30,761 nucleotides of DNA from a virus, in IMG/VR virus record IMGVR_UViG_3300043436_001324, positions 1 to 30,761 of that record, one strand, 5' to 3'. The notes beneath the pieces are model-generated. The model was not told the origin of the DNA and did no database searches. It worked only from the letters and a program-made list of their open reading frames with translations. Shown here one piece after another: positions 1 to 7,316 of this stretch (within the stretch, counting starts at the first letter, position 1; each line of letters begins with the position of its first letter). The translations under genes were made by a program, and so were the position numbers.

Positions 1-81
1 CGGTACAAAGCAACTACCAAAGCAAGACCAAAGCACAGTACAAAGCACTGTTAGTATAGATAAACAAGAAACAAGTAACAA
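1..81. repeat. left copy of 81-bp terminal direct repeat
   Basis: The first 81 bases are identical to the last 81 (30681-30761). The initiator gene reads in frame across the join, so this is most simply the overlap of a circular or circularly permuted genome rather than two physical copies. It contains four copies of the AAAGCA iteron motif. Confidence 0.97.
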
Positions 82-475
82 TGAACAAGGAACAAATAAC
101 AATTTAATAAGCAAAAAAATCCCAAGCATTGAAGAGTTCTTGTTTTACACTTCAAACATCAAGGAGTTTAAAGATAAATTTGAATCACTCAAATATTCTA
201 TTCAATCAAAATATGAACAGTGGGTAGAAAACGATTGGAAGGATGGGCATGATAAAGAAATCAAAAATTGGAAAACAAAAATTAAAAACACATTACCACA
301 TTTAAAACCCTTAAACAACTTTAACAATGGAACTACAACACAACCAAGAAGGACACTTGACGATCAAGTCAACGACCTTACAGCAAGAGTTTTTGGAATC
401 AATACAGAACAAAGTACAGGCACTACCAGCAGCGGGAACGGTATCGAAGAAGCTGATTGGAGCTTGTCTGAATGA
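2..475 (+). CDS. phage replication initiator, C-terminal part (continues from 30334)
   Basis: This is the 3' part of a 273-residue protein that starts at 30334 and crosses the contig join; the frame is open from base 2. The part here has a low-complexity Gln/Asn/Thr/Ser linker and then a folded C-terminal domain (about residues 155-215 of the joined protein) ending in a KIKNTLPHLKP-like stretch. That stretch is typical of replication initiators in Flavobacterium phages and prophages. In that family an N-terminal winged-helix domain binds the origin and the C-terminal domain is thought to recruit the replisome, as in lambda O or DnaD-like proteins. The linker DNA carries iteron-like repeats. 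The last 149 nt overlap the next gene in another frame. The start codon choice applies to the part at 30334. The role is inferred from resemblance to the family. Confidence 0.85.
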   Translation, partial: GTKQLPKQDQSTVQSTVSIDKQETSNNEQGTNNNLISKKIPSIEEFLFYTSNIKEFKDKFESLKYSIQSKYEQWVENDWKDGHDKEIKNWKTKIKNTLPHLKPLNNFNNGTTTQPRRTLDDQVNDLTARVFGINTEQSTGTTSSGNGIEEADWSLSE

Positions 476-1112
476 AACAAAAGAACTTTGCAAAGATGAC
501 TTAACACGGTTAACAAAGGCAATCGGTTACATCATTCGCGTTTATTACGGACTGAACGTTGACAACCTTGATGCCGATTTGATTCGGGTAACTATCCAAA
601 CAATCATGCAACGTCATCCGAGCCTAACTTTTGAAGAATTGAATTTAAGCTATTCTGAGCGCACGATTGAAAAGCGTCAAGGTGTTTCCCTTACACGTGA
701 CGAGATAATGCAACCAATCGAAGATATGACACGTAAAAAGGGATTAATACTTTCAATCTCGGAACAAGAAAAGCGAAAGTTTGAGCAAAAGGAATCCGAG
801 CAACAAGAAAAGCAACGATTCAAAGAGGAAAGTTATGCGCTGTACATCGACTGCCTAAACAACAAAAAAGAGTGGAGCGGTACACCGTTTCAGGCTGCAT
901 CATTTGCAGATAATTTCAAGGAACTTTTTACACGTGAGGAAAAGGATAAACTGTGGGGTGAATGCCAATTACAAGCCGAACGAATGAGAATTGAAGCAGC
1001 GAACGTAATAGATGCAACACTACCAATATCCGCACGGCATTTGTTTTGCGATGAGATTATTCGTAGAGCATTGAAAAGAGGATTGGATGGGTATTACCTT
1101 ATCAAAGACTAA
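327..1112 (+). CDS. phage protein of unknown function next to replication initiator
   Basis: A 261-residue protein with no domain I can name. The middle (about residues 140-170) is rich in Glu, Lys and Gln and is probably helical or coiled coil. The N-terminal 100 residues look globular, and the C-terminus contains a HLFCDEIIRRALKRG stretch. The ATG at 327 lies inside the initiator gene, giving a 149-nt overlap in a different frame. The next in-frame ATG would remove the whole globular N-terminus, so I keep 327, but an alternative start (GTG/TTG) nearer 475 is possible. It sits between the initiator and recT, so a replication or recombination role such as helicase loading is a guess from context only. 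It ends just before the recT promoter. Confidence 0.72.
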   Translation: MELQHNQEGHLTIKSTTLQQEFLESIQNKVQALPAAGTVSKKLIGACLNETKELCKDDLTRLTKAIGYIIRVYYGLNVDNLDADLIRVTIQTIMQRHPSLTFEELNLSYSERTIEKRQGVSLTRDEIMQPIEDMTRKKGLILSISEQEKRKFEQKESEQQEKQRFKEESYALYIDCLNNKKEWSGTPFQAASFADNFKELFTREEKDKLWGECQLQAERMRIEAANVIDATLPISARHLFCDEIIRRALKRGLDGYYLIKD

Positions 1113-1180
1113 CCACTCATCCGACATATTAACCGTTCATCACAATATAGAGCCATGAACGTAGGAAATGAGTAAATTTG
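1112..1180 (+). promoter_or_regulatory. activator-type promoter of recT-exo (tandem ACC repeats plus TAnnTTTG)
   Basis: ACCACTCATC at 1112-1121 and ACCGTTCATC at 1132-1141 form a direct repeat with a 20-nt period. Exactly 31 nt after the second copy lies TAAATTTG (1173-1180), a perfect Bacteroidota -7 box. No TTG is present 17-20 nt upstream of the box. The same arrangement occurs at 24208-24276 and 28640-28708. It starts 22 nt upstream of the recT ATG. Read as an activator-dependent promoter; the activator is unknown. Confidence 0.75.
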
Positions 1181-1202
1181 AGGAAATAAAAAACAAATAA
1201 CT

Positions 1203-2024
1203 ATGAATCAAAATCAAATTACAGTTAAGCAATTCTTCGCAAAAGATGCTGTTAAGAGCAAGTTTGAAGAACTGCTTGGTAAAAAAGCAAACGGTTTCGT
1301 TACGTCCGTTCTGCAAGTCGTAAACAACAACAACTTATTACAGAAAGCAACTCCAGAAAGCGTGTACAATTGTGCAGCGGTTGCAGCTACTTTGGATTTG
1401 CCTATCAACAATTCATTAGGCTTTGCGTGGATAGTACCATACGGAGGACAGGCGCAGTTTCAAATTGGGTGGAAAGGGTTGGTACAACTTGCAAATCGCA
1501 CAGGACAGTACAAGGCTATTAACGTCGTGGAAGTATACGAAAATCAATTCAAGTCGTTCAACCGATTGACTGAGGAATTGGATGCAGACTTCACACAAGA
1601 ACCGAGTTGTAAAATCGTTGGCTACGTTGCATATTTCAAACTATTGAACGGCTTTGAAAAGACTTCGTATTGGTCAGTTGCTGATGTTGAAAAACACGCT
1701 AAACGATTCAGTAAAACTTACGGAGGCGGTGTTTGGAAAAGTGACTTCGATGCAATGGCAAAAAAGACAGTGCTTAAAAACACACTTTCAAAGTGGGGTA
1801 TTCTATCAATCGAGATGCAGACGGCAACAATTGCAGATCAAGCGGTGATTAAAGATGCCGAAACATTGGACGTTGAATACATCGATGCAAGTGAGCCGAA
1901 TGCAGAACAGTTGCCAACAATTACGGATGAACAAGTAGCTGCATTAATCGAACAAGGCGCAACGCTTACACAGATTCAAACTACGTACACGGTAACGGAT
2001 GAGCAACTAATTAAATTTGGATAA
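1203..2024 (+). CDS. recT: RecT-family single-strand annealing protein
   Basis: A 273-residue protein that anneals complementary single strands during phage recombination, working with the exonuclease encoded next. The RecT signature is clear: LPINNSLGFAWIVPYGG followed by FQIGWKGLVQLA (about residues 66-96), and a later KKTVLKNTLSKWG segment near residue 190-203. The C-terminal 50 residues are acidic and variable, as usual for the family and the likely partner-binding tail. The ATG at 1203 follows a long A-rich leader with no clear Shine-Dalgarno, which is normal in this phylum. The stop overlaps the leader of the exonuclease gene, so the two form an operon. It is read from the tandem-repeat promoter at 1112-1180. 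Confidence 0.95.
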   Translation: MNQNQITVKQFFAKDAVKSKFEELLGKKANGFVTSVLQVVNNNNLLQKATPESVYNCAAVAATLDLPINNSLGFAWIVPYGGQAQFQIGWKGLVQLANRTGQYKAINVVEVYENQFKSFNRLTEELDADFTQEPSCKIVGYVAYFKLLNGFEKTSYWSVADVEKHAKRFSKTYGGGVWKSDFDAMAKKTVLKNTLSKWGILSIEMQTATIADQAVIKDAETLDVEYIDASEPNAEQLPTITDEQVAALIEQGATLTQIQTTYTVTDEQLIKFG

Positions 2025-2025
2025 G

Positions 2026-2883
2026 ATGACACACAACACAGATATCAAAGGTGCGGACGTAATGTTTCGCACCTACAACTTTGGAGATTTGATGGGTTCG
2101 TTGACAAAGAACAGCCTAACGGAAAAGCAAGAGATAATGCTTCGCGATTACATGACCAAAATTAAACTGACCGAAAACCAAGCAAAGGAGCGAGATAGGC
2201 TAATCGAAAAACGTGATGCACTACCCGAACTATCTGACACGGCAAAAACTCTTGTAAAGCAGTATTTTAATAGCGAGGTTCGTGGCACTTCAAAAATGCA
2301 CCTATCGAATAAGTACGTTGAAAAAGGGAAGCAGCTTGAGAATATGGCTTTGGCGCGTATCGCAAAGGTGAACGGTTGGAATGCACCTTTGAACGCTAAC
2401 AAGTTAGGCATTGAATTGAATGACCAATACGGATACGGTCATCCCGATGCAATCTACACAAACGCACGTTTTGGATTCGATTCGAAATGCAGTTTTTCAG
2501 ATGACACGTTTCCGCTATTCGCAAAGGATTTGAAAGAGGCAGCGAAATCTTCATTCAACCGCTACGAATGGCAATCAAAAAGATACGCAATGATGGCGGG
2601 GTTTGATCATTGGTATGTATGTTTTTCGCTTGAAAACACACCTGAACAGCTGATTGTTAATGAAGCGTGGAAACTTTGGAAGGAAAGCGGTAACGAAGGG
2701 CAACCCGATGAATCATTCATTGAACAAGTACGTGAGATGCACAACTTCGACCATTTACCCGATTGGGCGCGAGTTAAGACATTCCGAGTTGACCTTACCG
2801 AATCCGACATCGAAAAGGTAAAAGAACACGTTACACTCGCGCGGAATTACTTTGATGAGTTGATGAGTGGGTATGTGAGCTAA
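2026..2883 (+). CDS. PD-(D/E)XK exonuclease, RecT partner (YqaJ/RecE-like)
   Basis: A 285-residue nuclease expected to chew one strand of double-stranded DNA ends and hand the single strand to RecT. Visible active-site elements of the RecB/lambda-exo fold: E105 in KGKQLE, D141 in GHPD, the D-x-K pair in FDSK (D152, K154), and a QxxxY motif at Q183-Y187. The first 90 residues are a less conserved helical region. I start at the ATG at 2026, one base after the recT stop. A TTG at 2017 in the same frame would overlap recT and is less likely. It is the second gene of the recT operon. The stop codon TAA forms part of the GCTAAC that begins the inverted-repeat region downstream. Confidence 0.9.
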   Translation: MTHNTDIKGADVMFRTYNFGDLMGSLTKNSLTEKQEIMLRDYMTKIKLTENQAKERDRLIEKRDALPELSDTAKTLVKQYFNSEVRGTSKMHLSNKYVEKGKQLENMALARIAKVNGWNAPLNANKLGIELNDQYGYGHPDAIYTNARFGFDSKCSFSDDTFPLFAKDLKEAAKSSFNRYEWQSKRYAMMAGFDHWYVCFSLENTPEQLIVNEAWKLWKESGNEGQPDESFIEQVREMHNFDHLPDWARVKTFRVDLTESDIEKVKEHVTLARNYFDELMSGYVS

Positions 2884-3179
2884 CGTATTGCAAATAGGCT
2901 TAGTTTTTAGGCGAGTAGATAATGAAAAATTAGAATTATGCAAACACTTGTAAAAATAGAAGATAAAAAATGGGGATTTACTTTTAGGACATTTTATGGA
3001 AGATGGCAAAAAAGAAAAGCTGAAAAACTTATTGAACTATTGGCAAAAGATGGTATTAAGGCTGAAATATTAGCCTAAAAATTGAGCCTATTTGCTGTTA
3101 TAGCCACCTCGAATGTGTACGTAATTGGCTATAACAGTCGTGCAGGCGGTCGTTTTAATTCCGCTTGCGCTTTGTTAGC
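2879..3179. repeat. nested inverted-repeat region, possible MITE-like or structured element
   Basis: This stretch is built from inverted repeats. A 23-bp pair (2890-2912 and 3073-3095) matches at 21 of 23 positions and flanks a 46-codon ORF. Next is a perfect 11-bp hairpin, CTGTTATAGCC at 3095-3105 with GGCTATAACAG at 3127-3137. A third pair, GCAGGCGG/CCGCTTGC, lies around 3142-3168. The outer ends carry GCTAAC (2879-2884) and GTTAGC (3174-3179). It resembles intergenic palindromic elements of Bacteroidota chromosomes. Whether it moves or only folds is unknown. Confidence 0.6.
2938..3078 (+). CDS. small hypothetical protein inside inverted-repeat region
   Basis: ATG to TAA, 46 residues, beginning MQTLVKIEDKKWGF and ending KDGIKAEILA. 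The protein is basic, with a central GRWQKRKAEKLIELLAKDG helix that looks like real coding sequence (amphipathic, Lys/Leu rich). No family is recognised. Its stop codon lies inside the right arm of a 23-bp inverted repeat whose left arm is at 2890-2912, so the ORF travels with the repeat element rather than with the neighbouring phage genes. It could also be a chance ORF. Confidence 0.45.
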   Translation: MQTLVKIEDKKWGFTFRTFYGRWQKRKAEKLIELLAKDGIKAEILA

Positions 3180-3210
3180 GGAAAAATCGAATGCAAGTTT
3201 TTAGATTGAG

Positions 3211-3245
3211 AAAAGCCTCACTTCAAAAGTGGGGTTTTGTTTTTA
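3211..3245 (+). terminator. Rho-independent terminator after the inverted-repeat region
   Basis: CCTCACTT (3216-3223) pairs with AAGTGGGG (3227-3234), one G-T pair, followed by TTTTGTTTTT. It ends transcription coming from recT-exo. Confidence 0.75.
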
Positions 3246-3263
3246 CAAAAAGTTGTATATTAG
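3236..3263 (+). promoter_or_regulatory. possible promoter of the terminase-region operon
   Basis: TATATTAG (3256-3263) is one base off TAnnTTTG, with TTTG at 3236-3239 sixteen bases upstream, directly after a terminator and 4 nt before the ATG at 3268. The spacer is a little short and the leader would be very short. Confidence 0.45.
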
Positions 3264-3267
3264 CGAC

Positions 3268-3507
3268 ATGATTACAACGATACACGCAATACTTATCGCA
3301 TGGCTTTGGTGTTCTTTTTCACCAATCACTTGGGTTTCTATGAAAATTCAAAGTGATTTTGTGATTGTTCAGCTTGTTATCGACCACATCCAATGCCCGA
3401 AATGCGTTGGGTTTTGGTTGGCACTCGCAATGACAGGAAACATTTACCTCGCAATTACATCAGCAATATGCACACTACTCTTAGTCAAGATGACATCACG
3501 TATGTAG
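3268..3507 (+). CDS. small membrane protein with CPKC motif (DUF1360-like)
   Basis: A 79-residue protein with two or three hydrophobic segments (about residues 5-20, 30-40 and 48-72). A CPKCVGFW motif lies at residues 43-50, just before the last membrane segment. This Cys-x-x-Cys-x-GFW arrangement is what I know from DUF1360-like small phage membrane proteins; their function is not known to me. The ATG at 3268 follows a probable promoter by a few bases; the frame is open further upstream to 3229 but only into the terminator. It overlaps the next gene by 40 nt in another frame. Confidence 0.7.
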   Translation: MITTIHAILIAWLWCSFSPITWVSMKIQSDFVIVQLVIDHIQCPKCVGFWLALAMTGNIYLAITSAICTLLLVKMTSRM

Positions 3508-3680
3508 AGGGGGTTCAAAACCTCCGTGACCTTGTCAAGTACGGCTCAACTGTCAACCGTAGATTGGTCGACATTTACCAACGTTACACGGGCGAAGTCA
3601 TCGAGCAAAAATCGTGTTGTTCATCCGAGCGCAAAATATTCTTCAATCAATTCATGGAATGGTACAACTCTATAACATAG
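3468..3680 (+). CDS. small hypothetical phage protein
   Basis: A 70-residue soluble protein from the ATG at 3468. Its second half contains LVDIYQRYTGEVIEQKSCCSSERKI, written here in part, and ends in FNQFMEWYNS. The double Cys and basic stretch are notable, but no domain is recognised. It overlaps the upstream membrane protein gene by 40 nt and the downstream gene by 22 nt, so the three are translated from one message. The frame is open upstream to 3393, but that would double the overlap, so the later ATG is preferred. Confidence 0.65.
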   Translation: MHTTLSQDDITYVEGVQNLRDLVKYGSTVNRRLVDIYQRYTGEVIEQKSCCSSERKIFFNQFMEWYNSIT

Positions 3681-4144
3681 TAATTGAATCGAAGTATTCC
3701 GAGTTGGAAAAGTACGCTCATTTCATTAACGATGTGAGCAACAAGGGTCGCAATGTTTTGACCGCAATATCCAACGCATACATCCACGCTCAGAAACACA
3801 CTCCGAAAACTGAAGACGAAGCGAAAGCAATTCTTTTGCATTACATCAAATGTGAATTACTCTACACCCAAACTGCCACACACAAAGAGAATATTACTGC
3901 TATCGATTTTGAATCACTACACCAAGCAATTGACGAGCCAAAGGAACATATCGACTTTCATTACATTATAGAAAGGGAGGTCAAAGAATGGAATTTTATA
4001 GATCGGAAATTCTTTGAAAAGTGGATGGAGTTTAAAAAGCAAGGCAAAAAGGATTACGAACTTGCTGAATTGTACGGAATAGACAAGACCTATTGCCGTA
4101 AAAAGTTGCAACAATTAAAACGCAGAATAAGATGCAAAATCTAA
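3659..4144 (+). CDS. helix-turn-helix phage protein before terminase
   Basis: A 161-residue protein from the ATG at 3659 (the frame is open from 3614). The C-terminus (about residues 120-160) has the look of a helix-turn-helix: ELAELYGIDKTYCRKKLQQL followed by a basic RRIRCK tail, similar to sigma region 4 or a terminase small-subunit DNA-binding domain. The N-terminal 100 residues are helical, with no motif I can name. It sits two genes upstream of the small terminase. Options are a late-gene regulator with a sigma-like DNA-binding domain or an accessory packaging protein; I lean to the regulator, weakly. It overlaps the next gene by 13 nt. Confidence 0.7.
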   Translation: MVQLYNIVIESKYSELEKYAHFINDVSNKGRNVLTAISNAYIHAQKHTPKTEDEAKAILLHYIKCELLYTQTATHKENITAIDFESLHQAIDEPKEHIDFHYIIEREVKEWNFIDRKFFEKWMEFKKQGKKDYELAELYGIDKTYCRKKLQQLKRRIRCKI

Positions 4145-4401
4145 AAATCAAAGCCGAGTTAGCGGGAAAGACTATCACCAAAGATTTGGGATGGACACGG
4201 CTAACACTTAAAATCGACAACATCAAACCCGCGCAATACGGGCGATTATTTCAAATGGGATTCACAGAAATTTTTGAAAATGGGGAAGATAAAACCAATA
4301 CATCCAACGAGGAAACTGAAAACAGCGGAGGAACTACTCCAGATGTGGGAGGAACACAAACAGTGGCGAAAAAACCAAGGAAGAAGCGTTCCAACTCTTA
4401 A
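4132..4401 (+). CDS. small hypothetical protein upstream of terminase small subunit
   Basis: An 89-residue protein. The first 48 residues look folded and end in GRLFQMGFTEIFE; the rest is a Ser/Thr/Asn/Gly-rich tail closing with a basic KKPRKKRSNS end that could bind nucleic acid. The last 122 nt are also read in another frame as the start of the terminase small subunit gene, so the low-complexity tail here may be the price of dual coding. It belongs to the packaging operon. No function is recognised. Confidence 0.65.
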   Translation: MQNLKIKAELAGKTITKDLGWTRLTLKIDNIKPAQYGRLFQMGFTEIFENGEDKTNTSNEETENSGGTTPDVGGTQTVAKKPRKKRSNS

Positions 4402-4714
4402 CCAAAAAACGGGGGAGGTAATCTACATGGTGCATTACCCCCCTCTTACACTTGATGCGTTCATCATTTGGACTGTCAATCAGAAAGGTTGGGGAGTGGG
4501 AACGATGGACAATTACATCGAAAATAAGGATGGGTTGTATGATGATTTCGGGGGAATAGTCACACACATGAGAAAAGAGGCGAAACAAGACCGTTTCGAT
4601 GGTGCTGCAGTTGGTCAGTTCAAAGAGGGGTTAATTTCCCGTTTTGATGGATACACAGACAGACAAGAACACACTATCCAACAAGAACCTCGAATTTTTA
4701 AATTGGATGATTAA
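4280..4714 (+). CDS. terS: terminase small subunit
   Basis: A 144-residue DNA-recognition subunit of the packaging motor. It has the pattern I associate with small terminases of Bacteroidota phages: an AEELLQMWEEHKQWRKN start, then LTLDAFIIWT, an SYW-like DNYIENKDGLYDDF block, and a C-terminal AAVGQFKEGLISRFDG segment. Position immediately before the large subunit (stop and start overlap by one base at 4714) supports this. I start at the ATG at 4280; a TTG two codons earlier is possible. The first 122 nt overlap the previous gene, and the conserved EELLQ motif lies inside that overlap, so a later start is unlikely. Confidence 0.85.
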   Translation: MGKIKPIHPTRKLKTAEELLQMWEEHKQWRKNQGRSVPTLNQKTGEVIYMVHYPPLTLDAFIIWTVNQKGWGVGTMDNYIENKDGLYDDFGGIVTHMRKEAKQDRFDGAAVGQFKEGLISRFDGYTDRQEHTIQQEPRIFKLDD

Positions 4715-5895
4715 TGCCATTCCAATTAACAACAGCCGTTAAAAAGATGCTCCGAATGACTGGAAACAAAAAGGTCATTCAGGGTAGTACATCGTCAGGT
4801 AAGACATACGGCATTATTCCGATTTTATACGATAAAGCACTGAGTAAGCCACGCACCAAAATCACGGTCGTGGCTGAAACGTTACCCGCTTTGAAAGATG
4901 GGTGTATTGACATCTTCAAAAACTTCATGATGGACGAAGGGCGGTGGAACGATGCGCAGTGGAATGGAACGGATATGGTATACAAGGCTCTCAACGGGTC
5001 AACAATGCAATTCAAATCGTTCGATTCCGTAGGTAAAGCCAAAGCAGCGGGAAAGCGTGACATTCTTTTTCTGAATGAGGCGAATCATATCGACTACGGT
5101 ATAGCGGATGCGCTTATTATTCGTTCTAATGAAGTGTGGATGGACTTCAACGCAGATATGGAATTTTGGGCGCACACGGAAATACTTACCCAACCCGATT
5201 CTGAGTTTTTAAAATTGACATACTTGGACAATGAGGGTATTCCCGATGCCGTTTTAAATAACCTCATGCAACGTAAAGCAAAAGCCGAGGCAGAAGAGCG
5301 TAACGGAACGAAAGGATATTGGTGGAATTGGTGGCAAGTATACGGACTTGGCGAGGTTGGTATGCTTCAAGAGGCGGTTTATCCACGGTGGGAGATACTA
5401 AGCGAAAGACCTGAACGATTCACACGCTTTGTCTATGGGTTAGACTTCGGTTTTCAGCACCCTACCGCACTTGTGAAAGTTTGGTTTTGGGAGGATGAAC
5501 TGTTCATAGAGGAAGTCATCTACAAATCGGGGTTGACATCTAACGCACTCATTGAGGAAATGCGCAAAAAAGAGGTTTCACGTGAGGTCGAAATCATGTG
5601 CGACTACGCACGTCCCGAAATGATTGAGGATTTGGATAACGCAGGGTTTTACGTTTTGAAAGCGGATAAGAGCGTGGATGCGGGAATCAACTTCCTCAAT
5701 CAAATGAAAGTCTATGTACACGCAGATTCAATCAATATCCAACGTGAAAACAGACTATACAAGCGCAAGGTCATGAACGGCATTATATCGGAGCAAATCG
5801 ACAAAAAGAACGATGATGCAATGGATGCTGCGAGATATGCGGCTATGGAAATCAAGTCAGCTTTCTACGGTGGCTCGGCATACGAATCATTTTAA
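4714..5895 (+). CDS. terL: terminase large subunit
   Basis: A 393-residue ATPase and nuclease that drives DNA into the prohead and cuts it. Walker A is GSTSSGKT (residues 24-31); Walker B is DILFLNEAN (116-124) with the catalytic Glu at 122. The RNase H-like nuclease follows, with D244 in GLDFGFQHP, D297 in MCDYARPE, and the closing D-rich DDAMDAARYA (about 367-376). All key residues are present, and the length is normal for the short PBSX/Terminase_3-like class. ATG overlaps the small-subunit stop by one base. Unusually, tail genes rather than portal follow it. Confidence 0.96.
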   Translation: MPFQLTTAVKKMLRMTGNKKVIQGSTSSGKTYGIIPILYDKALSKPRTKITVVAETLPALKDGCIDIFKNFMMDEGRWNDAQWNGTDMVYKALNGSTMQFKSFDSVGKAKAAGKRDILFLNEANHIDYGIADALIIRSNEVWMDFNADMEFWAHTEILTQPDSEFLKLTYLDNEGIPDAVLNNLMQRKAKAEAEERNGTKGYWWNWWQVYGLGEVGMLQEAVYPRWEILSERPERFTRFVYGLDFGFQHPTALVKVWFWEDELFIEEVIYKSGLTSNALIEEMRKKEVSREVEIMCDYARPEMIEDLDNAGFYVLKADKSVDAGINFLNQMKVYVHADSINIQRENRLYKRKVMNGIISEQIDKKNDDAMDAARYAAMEIKSAFYGGSAYESF

Positions 5896-5897
5896 CA

Positions 5898-5909
5898 ACA
5901 TTATAAGTC
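5898..5909 (+). promoter_or_regulatory. ACATTATA box 4 nt before start codon
   Basis: ACATTATA (5898-5905), four bases, then ATG at 5910. The same box and spacing recur at 10083, 14288 (ACATTGTA) and 16851. Meaning unknown: translation element or late promoter. Confidence 0.45.
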
Positions 5910-7316
5910 ATGAGTCAGACATTAATAGCAAAGCCAAACACGTTCTATCCCGCATTTAATAAGATGCCTTACATTGTGGATAGTACCAACAAGAATAAAC
6001 AAGCATTCAACTACATTTTCGATGTATACGAGGCGGGTACTTCCAATCTATTGGCAAGATACCAACCAAAACCACGTTTCGGGGATGGTTACGGATATGC
6101 AGATATTTCAAAACTGATTCAATCCAAACTTGCGAGTGAGATTGAGAATGCAAATGCCACATCGTTTTTCAATGCGAATAATTCGTTTTACAAGTTTGAC
6201 GTAAAGATTGGTGAGAGTTACATTGATTCAATTGCATACACTTCCAATTTACAGAACAATGCGGGGTTTGTGCGTATCAATGTCAGCAATTCGTATGTAG
6301 CGGGAGATCAGGTATTCATCACCCAAGCGGATGGCGGTGTAGCCAATCCACAATTGGAGGGTTATCAAACGGTAACAAGTGCAACATCTACACACTTTCA
6401 CGTGAATGTGCCTTGGTCAAGTGTTACGAACAACTCAATCGATGGTACTGTTCAATATGCAGACAATCGCAGAACGGTCACAACTAACATACTGACTTAC
6501 TCAGACCAAATAGCATTTAACGGTGTATTCAATACGGCTCAGGAAATCGCATACGATGGTAATTGGTTTACGTTGGCAAATGATACAAGGCAGTTGCTAA
6601 CACCGATGAGTGAGATAACTATTTCCAAAAACTCACCTTTGCTTTTAAATATTCGCACTCAATCAAGCGGAACGGGTGAGGTTCGATTTCAGAATGACGA
6701 GGGTGAAACATTCAGTCTGCAATTGGTCACAACAGACGAAGTTACAACGGTTAACGTGGGTACATTCAACCTACCTACACTAACAGTCGTTTCTGGAACA
6801 TTACCACTTATCAAACCCACAACAAAGTATTACGATGTGTATTGGTTCAATAGTGGGCAAAAATCTAAAACGTACCGAATCAATTTGAGTCAGCAATGCG
6901 CAATTGAGGAAAAGTCGATTTTGTTTGTCGATAAATACGGTTCAATCCTTTCGATTCCCGTGACGTTGAAAAGCACGTTAAGAACCAATGTAAACCGTGA
7001 AACGTACACACGTGATTTGGCTGGAATTGTTACGGGAACTAAGTGGATACCAAAAGCAAGTGAGGGCGCAATCACTCAAGTGAACAGCAACCTTGAAAGG
7101 TCGATTGAATTGAACACGCAGTTTCTTGACAAGCCAATGCAAGAACTGTTCTTTCAAATGATTGAATCTCCACACAAAGTGCTATTCGATGCGGGTTCAT
7201 TTTTCCCTGTTGTGCTTGACGTTACAAATGCTGAATTTAAGCGCACACAGAACTCCAAACTATTCATGTATACACTGAGTGCGAGATACTCAAATAACGA
7301 GGCAGTAAATGGTTAA
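5910..7316 (+). CDS. phage tail/baseplate-type structural protein
   Basis: A 468-residue beta-rich protein with many Thr, Asn and Ser residues and no signal peptide. The first 110 residues, opening with LIAKPNTFYPAFNKMPYIV, and the last 120 (about 350-465) resemble a structural protein family found in Bacteroidota phages directly before a large baseplate-like protein. I recognise it as a family member but not an exact function; a distal-tail-like or tail-tip role is likely from its position between terminase and the 924-residue tail protein. The end resembles capping domains of tail proteins. It has the ACATTATA box 4 nt upstream of ATG and overlaps the next gene by 8 nt. Confidence 0.75.
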   Translation: MSQTLIAKPNTFYPAFNKMPYIVDSTNKNKQAFNYIFDVYEAGTSNLLARYQPKPRFGDGYGYADISKLIQSKLASEIENANATSFFNANNSFYKFDVKIGESYIDSIAYTSNLQNNAGFVRINVSNSYVAGDQVFITQADGGVANPQLEGYQTVTSATSTHFHVNVPWSSVTNNSIDGTVQYADNRRTVTTNILTYSDQIAFNGVFNTAQEIAYDGNWFTLANDTRQLLTPMSEITISKNSPLLLNIRTQSSGTGEVRFQNDEGETFSLQLVTTDEVTTVNVGTFNLPTLTVVSGTLPLIKPTTKYYDVYWFNSGQKSKTYRINLSQQCAIEEKSILFVDKYGSILSIPVTLKSTLRTNVNRETYTRDLAGIVTGTKWIPKASEGAITQVNSNLERSIELNTQFLDKPMQELFFQMIESPHKVLFDAGSFFPVVLDVTNAEFKRTQNSKLFMYTLSARYSNNEAVNG

